The notes below the pieces were generated by a model that saw only the letters and a list, made by a program, of their open reading frames with translations, did not search any database and was not told where the DNA came from. DNA of 32,454 bases from IMG/VR virus record IMGVR_UViG_3300007734_000581, positions 1-32,454 of that record, one strand, 5' to 3'. Position numbers and translations under genes: made by a program. The number at the start of each line of letters is the position of its first letter. Positions within the stretch are counted from its first letter, which is position 1. The DNA comes from a virus. This document shows, piece by piece, positions 15,336 to 24,132 of the stretch.

Positions 15336-15395
15336 GGCGCGGCCCGTGGCTATCGTGGCTGTGCGCTTCGGTTATAGATATTCACGGGTCGCGCC
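15336..15395. repeat. 11-bp inverted repeat between tape measure and tail-tip genes
   Basis: GGCGCGGCCCG (15336-15346) can pair with CGGGTCGCGCC (15385-15395) through eleven base pairs, one of them G-U, around a 38-base loop. It fills most of the 77-base gap and ends just before the GGAGGGGGG ribosome site of the next gene. Without a T-run it is not a normal terminator. It may attenuate, process or regulate translation at this boundary. A TATAGA at 15373-15378 inside the loop has no convincing -35 partner. Confidence 0.45.
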
Positions 15396-15410
15396 TTGGA
15401 GGGGGGGAGC

Positions 15411-18400
15411 ATGGCAAATCGAATCATCCCAGCGAACGGGCGTGCGGCCCTCGTTGGATTCGCGCTGCCGGATACGAGGCTGACGCTCGATGAGCTCCAG
15501 GCCGGCTCGAGCTACACCCAGTCAGGCCCCCACCCCGGGTCCGATGTCCCGAGCAGCTCGACGTCGCAGTGGAGCCTAGTGGTCAGCGGCGAGCAGTCCT
15601 CGACGCTCTATGTCCGAGCCGCTAACAGTGGACTTCCAGAACCGGGTGGGGCCGAAGGTATCTACAGCGACGGGTCGGCGGCCTCGACCTATCGCGGATG
15701 GAGCCCGTCCAACTTCCTCTGTAATTGGAGCGCGGCCGAATATTCCCCGGTTGGGACGCTGGTTTATGCTCGAGGCACCCCGAGTGTAGCCGTCATCCCC
15801 AGCAGCCAAAAGGTCGCGGTCGCATACAACAGCGATACGACGTTGTATTTCCGGCTGTACGACCCGTTCACGAATACCTACGGGGCGAGGAAGACGATCT
15901 CGACTGCGCTCTCCTCTGGCAGCCTGACGGCAATCTGTTGTCTCCCCAGGTCCGAGCGGCTGTTGATCGTGGTGGCGGGGCCTAATGACCTCATCGGAGT
16001 CGCATGGTACAGCGACGACGACGGCTCGACTTGGACGCAGTATTCAGCGGCTGTATTCAATTCTGGCGACATTCTTACCGGAGGGAATTGGGTAAAATGT
16101 CGGATGTATGCGGTCGGTGACGATATCGTGTGGATGATGTATGCCGACAATAATCGGTTCTATATCTTTTCATCGGCGTCCCTCGGGAGCAATTGGACGC
16201 GGGTGGCATACAAGACCGGCGTGTATCGCTCGGATGGAGCTCCTCTGCCTGACGGCCGGATGCTGTACATCCAGCAGTCTACCTCGACGGGCAGTCCAAA
16301 GGCAGTCATCGTCCCGAGTGTTTGGGATTCTCCGGATTTCACCAATGCAACGAATATCGGGAGCCCTACTCTACAGCCGGTCGAAATGGCGTGCGTGGTA
16401 GAGCCCTCGGGCCAACTCGTCCTGTATGCTCGGGAGGGTGGGTATTGGTACGTCTGGCGCTCGGATGACGGCAACGAAACGTGGTCGAAGTCGGAAATGG
16501 GGGCGTGGACGTCGGGTAACGCGGTGACCACGACGTACCCCACCGATATCGCGTTGGTCTTGGGTGCAGGGGCAACATGGCTGGCGCATCGGTGGAATGC
16601 AGCGGTAGGGGACGAGGGCACGGCGTCCGTTGCGCTGGCGCAGTTTGGTGGATGGTCGAACCTTATCAGCGGATACCCGAAGTATACCACCCGGCAATAT
16701 GATGTCGGGGATGGGGAGCGGCTAGGATTCGGAATTACGGGGCTGGTGGGTTCTAGCGGTGGCGCGAATATTGTTTACACCCACACATGGGCTCCGTTCG
16801 ATATCCCGAGCGATAACACCACACAATGGTCAGCGACCGGGACGGGGACGGCGGCTCTTTCGAATGATTCGCTCGACATCTCCACCACCAGCCAAACTAA
16901 ATACTATTCGAACGCTCCTACCTATGCGACGTCCGCAAATGGGAAAATGGTGCTTCTGGCTGACGTCCAAGTGGTATCCGGCGGTGCAGTGGCGACGAAT
17001 GATATTGCCATCCGAATCAAGATGTCGACCGGGTCCACCGGGGTTGATTTCGCGATTCGATTCAAGACAGATACTATCCGAGTCCGCGATATCAATGGCG
17101 CGACCAATTACGATGTATCGGTAGACTGTACTTCCCGGGTGCAGGTATTCGCAGGCGTCCAGCCTGACGGGACGGTCGATGTGGCCTATCGACGCCCATA
17201 TGAAACGAAATGGACCAAGATTGTTGGCGCTAACTTCACCCTCGACGCGTCAATCACGACGAATAGTCTGCAGTGGGGACACCTGGCATCGGGCACAGCG
17301 AATAGCCGTTGGCGGCTGCTTTGTGTCGCGCAAGACCTCCCGCAGTCAGCCTACCGATTCGCGGATTCTGTCACGACGTCCCTTCGCTCGCTCTACGGGC
17401 GGATCCTGACTGCTCGGCCTGTCCCGCTCGGGGATACGGCGACGGCTGGGGCTACGTTCCTTTCGGCGATCAGCGGCCCGGCCGTGTATAACGAATTGCA
17501 TACCATCGATCCGGTTTACGATTATGGGGCGGAACGTATCTTCTGGGATATTTCGCCGTCTTTGGCCGAGGAGTGGCGGTCGACGGGGACCACGGAGGCG
17601 ATCTTTGAATGGGCCCCATCCGAGGTCAGTAAGACCACGGACACGCAACTCGGGTCGCGGTCGTTGGTTGTTGGCTTCTTTGGCTCAAATTTTCAGACTG
17701 CTTACTTGGAGGCGGATGCAGGCTCGGGCTATGTCACGCTCGGGACGTACAACGGCGGAACGGGCTTTGACACTGGACTTACTGCGATCGTGGCTGGCGA
17801 TCAGGTGACTCCGAACACGTCCACCACAGCGGACGGGGGGCGCTATCTGCAGCGGTCGGAGATGGTCGGCGCGGTGGCGGTGGTCAACGGGACATACTGC
17901 TATATCACCCGTCAGGAGGAGGGCGGCTGGACGCAGAGTGATACCCGGCGGGCTCGGCTGACCGTCGACCGGGCGGTGACGAGCGGTGCGGTTACGCTCA
18001 TCGCTCGAAATGGGTTGTTGATCGTCCATAATGTCACGACCGCATACCGAAAGTATCGAATCCGCATCCCCTCACAGTCGACTCCGGATGGATTCTTTCG
18101 GCTTGCCGCGCTCGTCGTCGGAGGGCTCGTCGTCCCCGGGCTGCCGTGGGATTGGGGATGGAGCGAGCAGCTCGAGAGCAACACCACGGACGAGGTCAGT
18201 CGCCGGGGTACGTTGCGCAGAAAGCAAGAAGGCCCACCGAGGAAGGCCCTGACCTTTAGCTGGTCGACGTCCGGGGCTCCGTTGTATCGGCTGCGAGCTG
18301 GGGTGAATCTCGACTATCTATCGCCTCATTCCTCGATCGGGGCGACGGGAGCGGTCGCGACACACAAGGACGTTCCTTGGCTTATGTCGGGGCTTATGCG

Positions 18401-18599
18401 TGACTGCGACTCCGGCGAAATCCCGGTAATCGCGCTCAAGGTCGTCCCGGATGTGGCGAGCTCGGCGTCAGTCACCGACCCCACCCACTGGGTCTACGGT
18501 CGCTTGGATGGGTCTGTGCAGCAGGCCCAGGTGAGCGGAAAGACAGGTCAATCCGAGTATGTCCGGGTCGAGTCAATGACCGTCCGGGAGATCGTCTAA
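15411..18599 (+). CDS. large tail protein with Asp-box (sialidase-like) motifs
   Basis: ATG 15411 follows a very strong GGAGGGGGG; the TTG at 15396 is an in-frame alternative. The 1062-residue product is beta-rich. Three Asp-box-like repeats are visible: SDDDGSTW (about 201-208), the degenerate SASLGSNW (about 255-262), and SDDGNETW (about 351-358), with strand patterns such as GQLVLYAREGGYWYVWRS between them. Asp-boxes occur in beta-propellers of sialidases and other glycan-acting proteins, so residues about 100-430 are a propeller candidate. A second beta domain follows (about 470-630), resembling a concanavalin-like sandwich. Position after the tape measure suggests a tail-tip or adhesin protein. 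Catalytic sialidase residues were not identified. Confidence 0.7.
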   Translation: MANRIIPANGRAALVGFALPDTRLTLDELQAGSSYTQSGPHPGSDVPSSSTSQWSLVVSGEQSSTLYVRAANSGLPEPGGAEGIYSDGSAASTYRGWSPSNFLCNWSAAEYSPVGTLVYARGTPSVAVIPSSQKVAVAYNSDTTLYFRLYDPFTNTYGARKTISTALSSGSLTAICCLPRSERLLIVVAGPNDLIGVAWYSDDDGSTWTQYSAAVFNSGDILTGGNWVKCRMYAVGDDIVWMMYADNNRFYIFSSASLGSNWTRVAYKTGVYRSDGAPLPDGRMLYIQQSTSTGSPKAVIVPSVWDSPDFTNATNIGSPTLQPVEMACVVEPSGQLVLYAREGGYWYVWRSDDGNETWSKSEMGAWTSGNAVTTTYPTDIALVLGAGATWLAHRWNAAVGDEGTASVALAQFGGWSNLISGYPKYTTRQYDVGDGERLGFGITGLVGSSGGANIVYTHTWAPFDIPSDNTTQWSATGTGTAALSNDSLDISTTSQTKYYSNAPTYATSANGKMVLLADVQVVSGGAVATNDIAIRIKMSTGSTGVDFAIRFKTDTIRVRDINGATNYDVSVDCTSRVQVFAGVQPDGTVDVAYRRPYETKWTKIVGANFTLDASITTNSLQWGHLASGTANSRWRLLCVAQDLPQSAYRFADSVTTSLRSLYGRILTARPVPLGDTATAGATFLSAISGPAVYNELHTIDPVYDYGAERIFWDISPSLAEEWRSTGTTEAIFEWAPSEVSKTTDTQLGSRSLVVGFFGSNFQTAYLEADAGSGYVTLGTYNGGTGFDTGLTAIVAGDQVTPNTSTTADGGRYLQRSEMVGAVAVVNGTYCYITRQEEGGWTQSDTRRARLTVDRAVTSGAVTLIARNGLLIVHNVTTAYRKYRIRIPSQSTPDGFFRLAALVVGGLVVPGLPWDWGWSEQLESNTTDEVSRRGTLRRKQEGPPRKALTFSWSTSGAPLYRLRAGVNLDYLSPHSSIGATGAVATHKDVPWLMSGLMRDCDSGEIPVIALKVVPDVASSASVTDPTHWVYGRLDGSVQQAQVSGKTGQSEYVRVESMTVREIV

Positions 18600-20239
18600 T
18601 GCCTCCTCGCATTCAGGTCCGAGCGGGACGGCCAGAGTATCTCCTCGAGCTGCGGCTCGCCGGAACGCCATATCGGTTTGGCTCGATCCCCCTCCGAGTC
18701 CCTCGGGCCGATGGGACGACGACGACTTGGCAAGAGGGGCTGATCGCGGTCGAGGGCCTTCCCCGGTCGGCGGACTCTGCTGCGGTGACCATCGCCAGCG
18801 GGTCGGTGGACTGGGCGCGACTGGCCTCGAGGGGGCAGGACCTGGGCTCGGCTCGGGCCACGCTGTATCGGTGGTGGGCCGGGCAGGTGCTCGAGCAGGC
18901 CGAGGTGGTGCTAGAGGGTGGGGTCGATGCGCCAGAGTATGGCGACATCAACGAGCCTTTCACGCTCTCGATCACGGTCGAAGCGTGGCGAGATCGCGCC
19001 CTCATCCCCAGTGCGACGATGCGGTGTGACTCCTCGACCTGGCCCGTGGATACTGCGGCGGTCCTCGACGAGCCTGCACGCGGAGCACCCTACCCCATCC
19101 CCATCGGTCGGCCCGGGGCTGCGGCTTGGGATGCGGCGGATAATCTAGTCGAGGCTGGGGCGGTGATCGCGGCATCCCCGGCCTACCTCGTGGAGTATCA
19201 CGACTCAGGGATTGCGCGCGACTTGTCAAAGCTGCTCATCGCGGGATGTCCGATACAGGCTAGTACCGTGTGGGTGATCGATGCATCGGATGGGCTCACC
19301 GAGGCGCGCACCGTCCAATATGCGTCCGACCTCCGAGGCCGGCGGGTGGCCTATGTCGATTTCGCCTCGGCGACCACATTGCGCGCCGTCGAGGGGCACG
19401 AATACGCGGTGGCATTTCCCCCGGGCCATGGGGGTATCTGGGATGTTGAGACCCAGAGCTACGCGCGTGGGGCTGGCTCCGTGCTCGTCGCGCTGTATGG
19501 GCCTCTCCTCGGTCGGCTCGAGCCGGGCTCATCGGTCGGCGTCCCCATCGACCTCGGGCGGATGGCGGCGCAGCGAGCATACCTTGACCGATTCGCGATC
19601 GATGGCGTTATTCGCGACACAACTTCGGTGCATGAATGGGTCGAGCGCGAACTAGCCCCCATCCTGCCGATAAGCTGGGTCCGTGGCCATGCCGGCTGGT
19701 ATTGGCTCGCTTGGCGGTGGGATGCAGCCCCGGAGGATGCCGTAGCCCTGCTCGACGTCGGGACCGGGAGGGTCAAGCGGCTGTCGCGGATTCGTGCGGT
19801 TCCAACCGAGGATATCTATAGCCAGTTCAGGCTGGAGTACGGATGCGGCGCGGATGGAGCTCCGCTTCGTCGGCGGATTTTGGCGGCGGAAGCGGACCCG
19901 AATGATACCCGGGTGCGGGCTAACTGGCGTTGCTGGCAGGCTAGAGCGCGACAGCAGGCGAGGGATGCTGGCGGCGGGAGCGAGTGGGCGCAGACGAGCC
20001 AGGTGATACAGGATGACGCGACGGCTGATCGGGTGATCGAGTGGTTAGCGGCTCGACATGCCACCCCCCCGGTCGAGGCGACCTACGAGGGAGGCCCCGA
20101 GCTCGAGGCGCTTCAGCTCGGGGATGTGGTTCTCGTCACTGACCCGGATATGTATTTCTCTCGCCGGATCGCCCTCGTCCGAGACATCGTCCCCGGCGAG
20201 GTCGTTCGCGTAGACCTCTGGCTGCTCCAAGCGCGATAG
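18599..20239 (+). CDS. putative tail hub / tail-tip protein, 546 aa
   Basis: The start overlaps the previous TAA by one base (TAATG). The protein begins PPRIQVRAGRPEYLLELRLA, with many beta segments in the first 350 residues. Further on are segments SWVRGHAGWYWLAWRWDAAP and DIYSQFRLEYGCGADGA, and a C-terminal LQLGDVVLVTDPDMYFSRRI then VRVDLWLL. The last two resemble the C-terminal strand pairs of tail hub proteins that close the tail tube. No lysozyme or peptidase motif is seen. It was identified from neighbours (large tail protein before, fibres after) and length. Confidence 0.55.
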   Translation: MPPRIQVRAGRPEYLLELRLAGTPYRFGSIPLRVPRADGTTTTWQEGLIAVEGLPRSADSAAVTIASGSVDWARLASRGQDLGSARATLYRWWAGQVLEQAEVVLEGGVDAPEYGDINEPFTLSITVEAWRDRALIPSATMRCDSSTWPVDTAAVLDEPARGAPYPIPIGRPGAAAWDAADNLVEAGAVIAASPAYLVEYHDSGIARDLSKLLIAGCPIQASTVWVIDASDGLTEARTVQYASDLRGRRVAYVDFASATTLRAVEGHEYAVAFPPGHGGIWDVETQSYARGAGSVLVALYGPLLGRLEPGSSVGVPIDLGRMAAQRAYLDRFAIDGVIRDTTSVHEWVERELAPILPISWVRGHAGWYWLAWRWDAAPEDAVALLDVGTGRVKRLSRIRAVPTEDIYSQFRLEYGCGADGAPLRRRILAAEADPNDTRVRANWRCWQARARQQARDAGGGSEWAQTSQVIQDDATADRVIEWLAARHATPPVEATYEGGPELEALQLGDVVLVTDPDMYFSRRIALVRDIVPGEVVRVDLWLLQAR

Positions 20240-20247
20240 GAGTCTGT

Positions 20248-21042
20248 ATGGCCCGCACCCCCTACCCCGCTCGACAGGCAGCCGGCCCCGCTGGGGGCAT
20301 CCTCGGAGGCCATTTCCCGACGCCAGGCTATGGGCTTGGCATCGGGGGGATGCGGATTCATGACGATTTTATCGGCCCTATCGCAAAGGCTGACTGCGCG
20401 ACCGAACTGCAGTGGGATGTAATCGATCTAGGTTCGGGCATTGATTTGGCGGGAGTGTTGGATGGCGCGACGGAAATAGGAATCCTCAGGGCCTATACCA
20501 ACAGCTCATCGAGCGCTGGAGGTAACGTCAGGCTGAAAGATACCCGATTTGTTGGCGGGCTTCCGGTTGGAATCGAATACGCCACCAAGGTGCGAGCGAC
20601 GACCGCCCCAAGTAGCCTGTCTGTCACCGCTTGGTCTGGATTTATTTCCGATCCGATGAGTCAGCCCGATGTCGCCACGAATGTTTCATTTGTCGGCATC
20701 CGTGCCATATCTACGGGCGCTTCGGTCAATTGGTTTGGTGTGGTTAAGGATGGCGCGACCGCAGCGAATGAAAGCACCGTCGACCTCGGACATGTTTTCG
20801 ATAACACTTGGCATATCTTCGGCGCTCGACGCACATCGACCGGGATTCAGTTTTTCAGCGTCGATGCGAGCAAAATCAATCGGTATGGCTACCTAATCGA
20901 CGACATCGGGGCAGAGATTATCACGAACATCCCGACTGCAGATTTGCAGCCCGTGTGTATCGGGCTGCATAATGGCGCGTCGGGCAGTCATAGCGTGGAA
21001 ATCGACTTTTTTACCGTCGCAGGGACTATAGCCAGGTCCTAG
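20248..21042 (+). CDS. fibre-like or adhesin protein, 264 aa
   Basis: ATG 20248 follows AGGAG. The N-terminus is Gly/Pro-rich (RQAAGPAGGILGGHFPTPGY) and could be a flexible attachment segment. The rest looks like a beta-sandwich of the concanavalin or jelly-roll kind: GIDLAGVLDGATEIGILRAY; RFVGGLPVGIEYATKVRATT; NWFGVVKDGATAANESTVDL; HSVEIDFFTVAGTIARS. The pattern is common in phage receptor-binding or carbohydrate-binding subunits. Residues 36-45 (RIHDDFIGPI) resemble the 'DDF' start of many such virion sandwich proteins. Role inferred. Confidence 0.6.
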   Translation: MARTPYPARQAAGPAGGILGGHFPTPGYGLGIGGMRIHDDFIGPIAKADCATELQWDVIDLGSGIDLAGVLDGATEIGILRAYTNSSSSAGGNVRLKDTRFVGGLPVGIEYATKVRATTAPSSLSVTAWSGFISDPMSQPDVATNVSFVGIRAISTGASVNWFGVVKDGATAANESTVDLGHVFDNTWHIFGARRTSTGIQFFSVDASKINRYGYLIDDIGAEIITNIPTADLQPVCIGLHNGASGSHSVEIDFFTVAGTIARS

Positions 21043-21052
21043 CAGATTCGTG

Positions 21053-21070
21053 CACATGTGATATCATGTG
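21053..21070. repeat. 6-bp dyad in the fibre intergenic gap
   Basis: CACATG (21053-21058) and CATGTG (21065-21070) flank TGATAT in the 40-base gap ahead of the next SD. It could be an operator or just a small RNA hairpin. Nothing else is seen in the gap. Confidence 0.3.
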
Positions 21071-21082
21071 GCAGGAGGGACT

Positions 21083-22570
21083 ATGGCCGTCACCCTTGCC
21101 ACGCTCGGCACCGCAAAGCGAATCACGCTGTCCGCCACCCCGAATGTCGCGACAGAAGTCAATATGCCTGCATTCGCGAACGTGGTGGAGGTGCAATTCA
21201 TCACCAATGACGGCAAGGTGGCCGAATCCGGGACCGATAATGCGGCCATCGGAAGCGACTTTACCACCCTCCAATCCGACACCCTATACCGAATCGAACT
21301 GCTCCCCAAGGCCGGTGTGACGACCGCACAGAAACGCTATCTAGCGAGCGCCACGGGGTCGACTGTCGTCGAAGTCCGAGCGCTCCGGAGCGCACTTCTA
21401 GGCGCTGGGGTCTCGACCGGCGGCGGCGGGGGTGGTGGCGTAACCGATTTGCAGACGGCTTACGATAATGGAGCCACGATTACCACCGCAGGGTCGACAG
21501 CCATTGCTCTGACCCTGACGAGCGGGGGGCTTACGGTCGCTGGGTCGGGTGCGGTCGACCTCGGGTTTACCGGCACGGATGTCGGTTCCTTCAAGGTAGG
21601 CTCGGGCGCGGTCGATATTCAGTCGACGTCCACTGTGGATATTGATTCATCGGGCGGTGAGATTCGAATCGGAAACGATGCGAATGCATACAATATCAAG
21701 GTGGGAACCGGAGCAGCGGCGAGGGATATCACGGTCGGGAATCTCACCGGGGCAACGACCGTCACCCTCCGAGCCGCGAATAGTATTTCACTGAATACGA
21801 ATGGGGGAATCGACATCGGGGCAGCGGACGGGTCGACGGCCATCAATATCGGCACCTCGGGGTCATCGACTCGAGCTGTGGCGGTGGGGTCGACGGTCAG
21901 CGCGTCGAGCCTGACGCTTTCGGCGGGGACTGGCGCGCTGGCGATAAGCGGTGGTGGTGACGTAACGATCAGCGACGGCAACCGAGCCGGGTCGACCTGG
22001 GGCGCGCCGATCAAACTGTCAGCGGCGTCGAGTGAATGGAGCACCCTCGAAACGAATAACGGAAGCGAAGTAAGCCTTATCAAGGCGATCAATAACGCTC
22101 ACACGGCCGCGACGATCGCTCAGGTGGTGTATGCCGAGACGACCACGGCCACGACCCCCAGCCCGTTGACCACGTACACTGCGTTGACGGGGCTTTCCGC
22201 TTCAATCACGCCAAAGAGCGCTAGCAACACCGTGCTGGTCACTGTCAGCGTCCCCGTGACGATCACTCGAGCCACGGCAGGCAACGGCTGCGGATTGCGA
22301 GTCAAGCGAGGGTCGACGGTGGTGTGGGAATCGACGGATGACGCCAGCGGCGCTTATGTGCCTTTCGTTTCTGCTGGCGGATCAACGAGCATGGTCCTGA
22401 ACACGGTAATCTCCGCAACCTTCCGCGATTCGCCGGCTACGACCTCGTCCACAACGTATAGCGTCGAGGGCCGGGTGAGGGCGTCTACCTCGACCGGGAC
22501 CTGCACATTCATCTTTGCCGGGTCGACGGTCACAACGCCCGGAACCATCCTCCTGCAAGAGGTGCGCTAA
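21083..22570 (+). CDS. tail fibre protein, 495 aa
   Basis: ATG 21083 follows GCAGGAGGG; the GTG at 21068 precedes that SD and is rejected. Domains by pattern: an N-terminal beta domain (1-105), a glycine linker at about 113-120, and a long Gly/Ser/Thr/Ala-rich repetitive stalk with recurrent short strands (SGGLTVAGSGAVDLGFTGTD; SLNTNGGIDIGAADGSTAIN; ISGGGDVTISDGNRAGS) resembling a beta-helix or triple-stranded fibre. A C-terminal globular domain from about 350 (LSASITPKSASNTVLVTVSV then VTITRATAGNGCGLRVKRGS and EGRVRASTSTGTCTFIFAGS) has a TNF-like or jelly-roll look and is the likely receptor-binding head. The stop overlaps the next ATG by one base. Confidence 0.7.
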   Translation: MAVTLATLGTAKRITLSATPNVATEVNMPAFANVVEVQFITNDGKVAESGTDNAAIGSDFTTLQSDTLYRIELLPKAGVTTAQKRYLASATGSTVVEVRALRSALLGAGVSTGGGGGGGVTDLQTAYDNGATITTAGSTAIALTLTSGGLTVAGSGAVDLGFTGTDVGSFKVGSGAVDIQSTSTVDIDSSGGEIRIGNDANAYNIKVGTGAAARDITVGNLTGATTVTLRAANSISLNTNGGIDIGAADGSTAINIGTSGSSTRAVAVGSTVSASSLTLSAGTGALAISGGGDVTISDGNRAGSTWGAPIKLSAASSEWSTLETNNGSEVSLIKAINNAHTAATIAQVVYAETTTATTPSPLTTYTALTGLSASITPKSASNTVLVTVSVPVTITRATAGNGCGLRVKRGSTVVWESTDDASGAYVPFVSAGGSTSMVLNTVISATFRDSPATTSSTTYSVEGRVRASTSTGTCTFIFAGSTVTTPGTILLQEVR

Positions 22571-22887
22571 TGCGGCCGACGATTACTGACGCGATTCGCA
22601 GCTTGGCCCCGGATGCCGCGTTCTCGGTGGATGCTGGCGCTATCGTCGCATGGGAGTCCAGCGTCCCCCAGCCCAACCAAACGGCGATCCAAGCGGAACT
22701 TGTCCGGCTTATCGCTGCGTATGACGCAGACGAATGGAAACGAAACCGGCAGGAAGAATATCCGGGTCTAGATCAGCTCATCGTCGCTCTCTGGGAGCAG
22801 ACGGTCGAGGGCAGGCCAGCGAGCGCGGCCGAGGTCCAAACGATTCGTGAGGCGATCAAGGCTAAATATCCGAAGCCGGGGGCCTGA
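22570..22887 (+). CDS. XkdW-like tail-associated protein, 105 aa
   Basis: The N-terminus (ITDAIRSLAPDAAFSVDAGA...WES) and C-terminus (QEEYPGLDQLIVALWEQTVE...IREAIKAKYPKP) match the common pattern of small proteins near phage tail fibre genes. These have a 'YPs..DQLdaLw' motif and a terminal 'IkakYPKP' and are sometimes called XkdW-like. They are often thought to help fibre assembly, but their role is not firmly known. The gene is joined to both neighbours by one-base overlaps (TAATG and TGATG). Confidence 0.6.
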   Translation: MRPTITDAIRSLAPDAAFSVDAGAIVAWESSVPQPNQTAIQAELVRLIAAYDADEWKRNRQEEYPGLDQLIVALWEQTVEGRPASAAEVQTIREAIKAKYPKPGA

Positions 22888-23702
22888 TGTTCCCGCGCCG
22901 TGCCCTGCTCCGTGGCGTCGACCCCTCCATCCCGAGCAGCTACGGGCGCGACGGGTCGACCTCCCCTACCCTCCTCGAGGAGGCCCTTCGACCGCTGGCG
23001 ACTCTGGCCGGTGGGATGCTGGTCGACGCGGCGGCCTCAGCGCTTGTACATCTCGTCCGCCAGGTGCGACAGGTGGGCGGGTCGCTACGCGTGACCGATG
23101 CCTACAGGTCGGTGGAGCAGCAGGCGACGGCCAGAGCGCGGTATGACCGCTGGCATCGAGCCGGGAGGCCGAAGCAAGGTGAGTCAGGGTGGGATGCGGG
23201 GATGAAGGCTGCATATGTGGCGCTTCCCGGCCGGTCTTTCCATAACGCGGGCCGCGCGATTGACGTGCATGTCGACGCGTTGCGGTTCCCCGGCGTGCCG
23301 CCATCCCAGCAACTCGACACCCTGTGGCGCATCGCCATCCCGTTAGGCTGGACTCCGGTCCTCCGAGCTCCGGTCGAGGGCGCGTCCGAGTCGTGGCATT
23401 TCGATTACTTGGGCGAATGGAAGCCGGTAGTCGAGCGAAGGGGGTACGAGGAGGCGGCTATCGCTGCGGTCCTCGACATCGGGCAGAACGAGGCGTTCCC
23501 GGCCTGTGGGACGACGAGGCACATTCAGGGACAGCTACACCGGGCTGGATACGATTGCGGCTCCATTGATGGCGTATTCGGCGCAAAGACTGAGGGGGCG
23601 CTCCATGCCAGCGGATACCGTGGGATCTACAGCGACACCGCTCGCATCGTCGAGCATTGTCACACCCTGGCCTCCTCGGACATCGTCAGATGGACCGCTT
23701 GA
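22887..23702 (+). CDS. endolysin: M15-type peptidase with peptidoglycan-binding domain
   Basis: The 271-residue protein combines a zinc D-Ala-D-Ala carboxypeptidase/VanY-like catalytic domain with a cell-wall binding domain. The M15 signature is complete: TDAYRSVEQQ (residues 70-79), SFHNAGRAIDVHVD with ligands H119 and D126, and ESWHFDY with H171. The C-terminal part from about 205 carries the peptidoglycan-binding-1 pattern RHIQGQLHRAGYDCGSIDGV then FGAKTEGALHASGY. No signal peptide is seen, so export would depend on a holin. It would cut peptide bonds in the host wall at lysis. Start by one-base overlap with the previous gene. Confidence 0.88.
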   Translation: MFPRRALLRGVDPSIPSSYGRDGSTSPTLLEEALRPLATLAGGMLVDAAASALVHLVRQVRQVGGSLRVTDAYRSVEQQATARARYDRWHRAGRPKQGESGWDAGMKAAYVALPGRSFHNAGRAIDVHVDALRFPGVPPSQQLDTLWRIAIPLGWTPVLRAPVEGASESWHFDYLGEWKPVVERRGYEEAAIAAVLDIGQNEAFPACGTTRHIQGQLHRAGYDCGSIDGVFGAKTEGALHASGYRGIYSDTARIVEHCHTLASSDIVRWTA

Positions 23703-23770
23703 TCCGCGACCTGGGGATCGTCGTGTTGTTCCTATTGTTGATCGCCTTCGTGGAGGCATTATGGCGGTAG
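23690..23770 (+). CDS. 26-residue single-pass membrane peptide in the lysis cassette
   Basis: ATG 23690 lies inside the end of the endolysin gene. The frame codes MDRLIRDLGIVVLFLLLIAF plus six residues to TAG at 23768-23770. Residues 8-24 form a hydrophobic helix with charged residues before and after it. Its stop overlaps the start of the next membrane gene (23761). The SD is weak (CGGA), so expression would rely on translational coupling. A tiny helix here could modulate the holin or be a pinholin-like factor. Too short for family assignment. Confidence 0.4.
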   Translation: MDRLIRDLGIVVLFLLLIAFVEALWR

Positions 23771-24132
23771 CAGATTCGATCGACGGGATCCGCAGGGACG
23801 TCGCGCAATTGCAGGCGCAAGTTGGCCGGGTGGAGGAACGGCTGGCCGCTCATTCGGAGCTCTCCAACGAGCGAAACGAAAACCTGCAGGAACGTGTCGC
23901 GACCGCTCAACAGGCGATTATCCGTCAGGTCTCCGAAATGGAGGCTAGGATGCGAGAAGAATCGCAGGAGCGCACAAAGCGGCTGCAGATCGTCGCAGGT
24001 GTGATAACCGCCATCCTGACCGCAGCCTCCGGGGGGCTGTACGCGTCGACCCGAGCAGACGAGCCAGCGTCCCACCCCCCACCCGCAATATCTGCTCCTG
24101 TCGATTCGACGCCGGGGCCTCGACCGGATTAG
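23761..24132 (+). CDS. XhlA-like membrane protein, holin-associated candidate
   Basis: ATG 23761 follows GGAGG. The longer upstream frame is the endolysin's shadow and is rejected. The 123-residue product has a long N-terminal coiled coil (IDGIRRDVAQLQAQVGRVEE through about residue 78), one transmembrane helix around 80-98 (QIVAGVITAILTAASGGLYA), and a short Pro/Ser-rich tail. This coiled-coil-then-TM arrangement is that of XhlA/hemolysin-like lysis proteins, which act with or as holins. It is the last gene of the rightward late run and is followed by the terminator. Confidence 0.62.
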   Translation: MAVADSIDGIRRDVAQLQAQVGRVEERLAAHSELSNERNENLQERVATAQQAIIRQVSEMEARMREESQERTKRLQIVAGVITAILTAASGGLYASTRADEPASHPPPAISAPVDSTPGPRPD

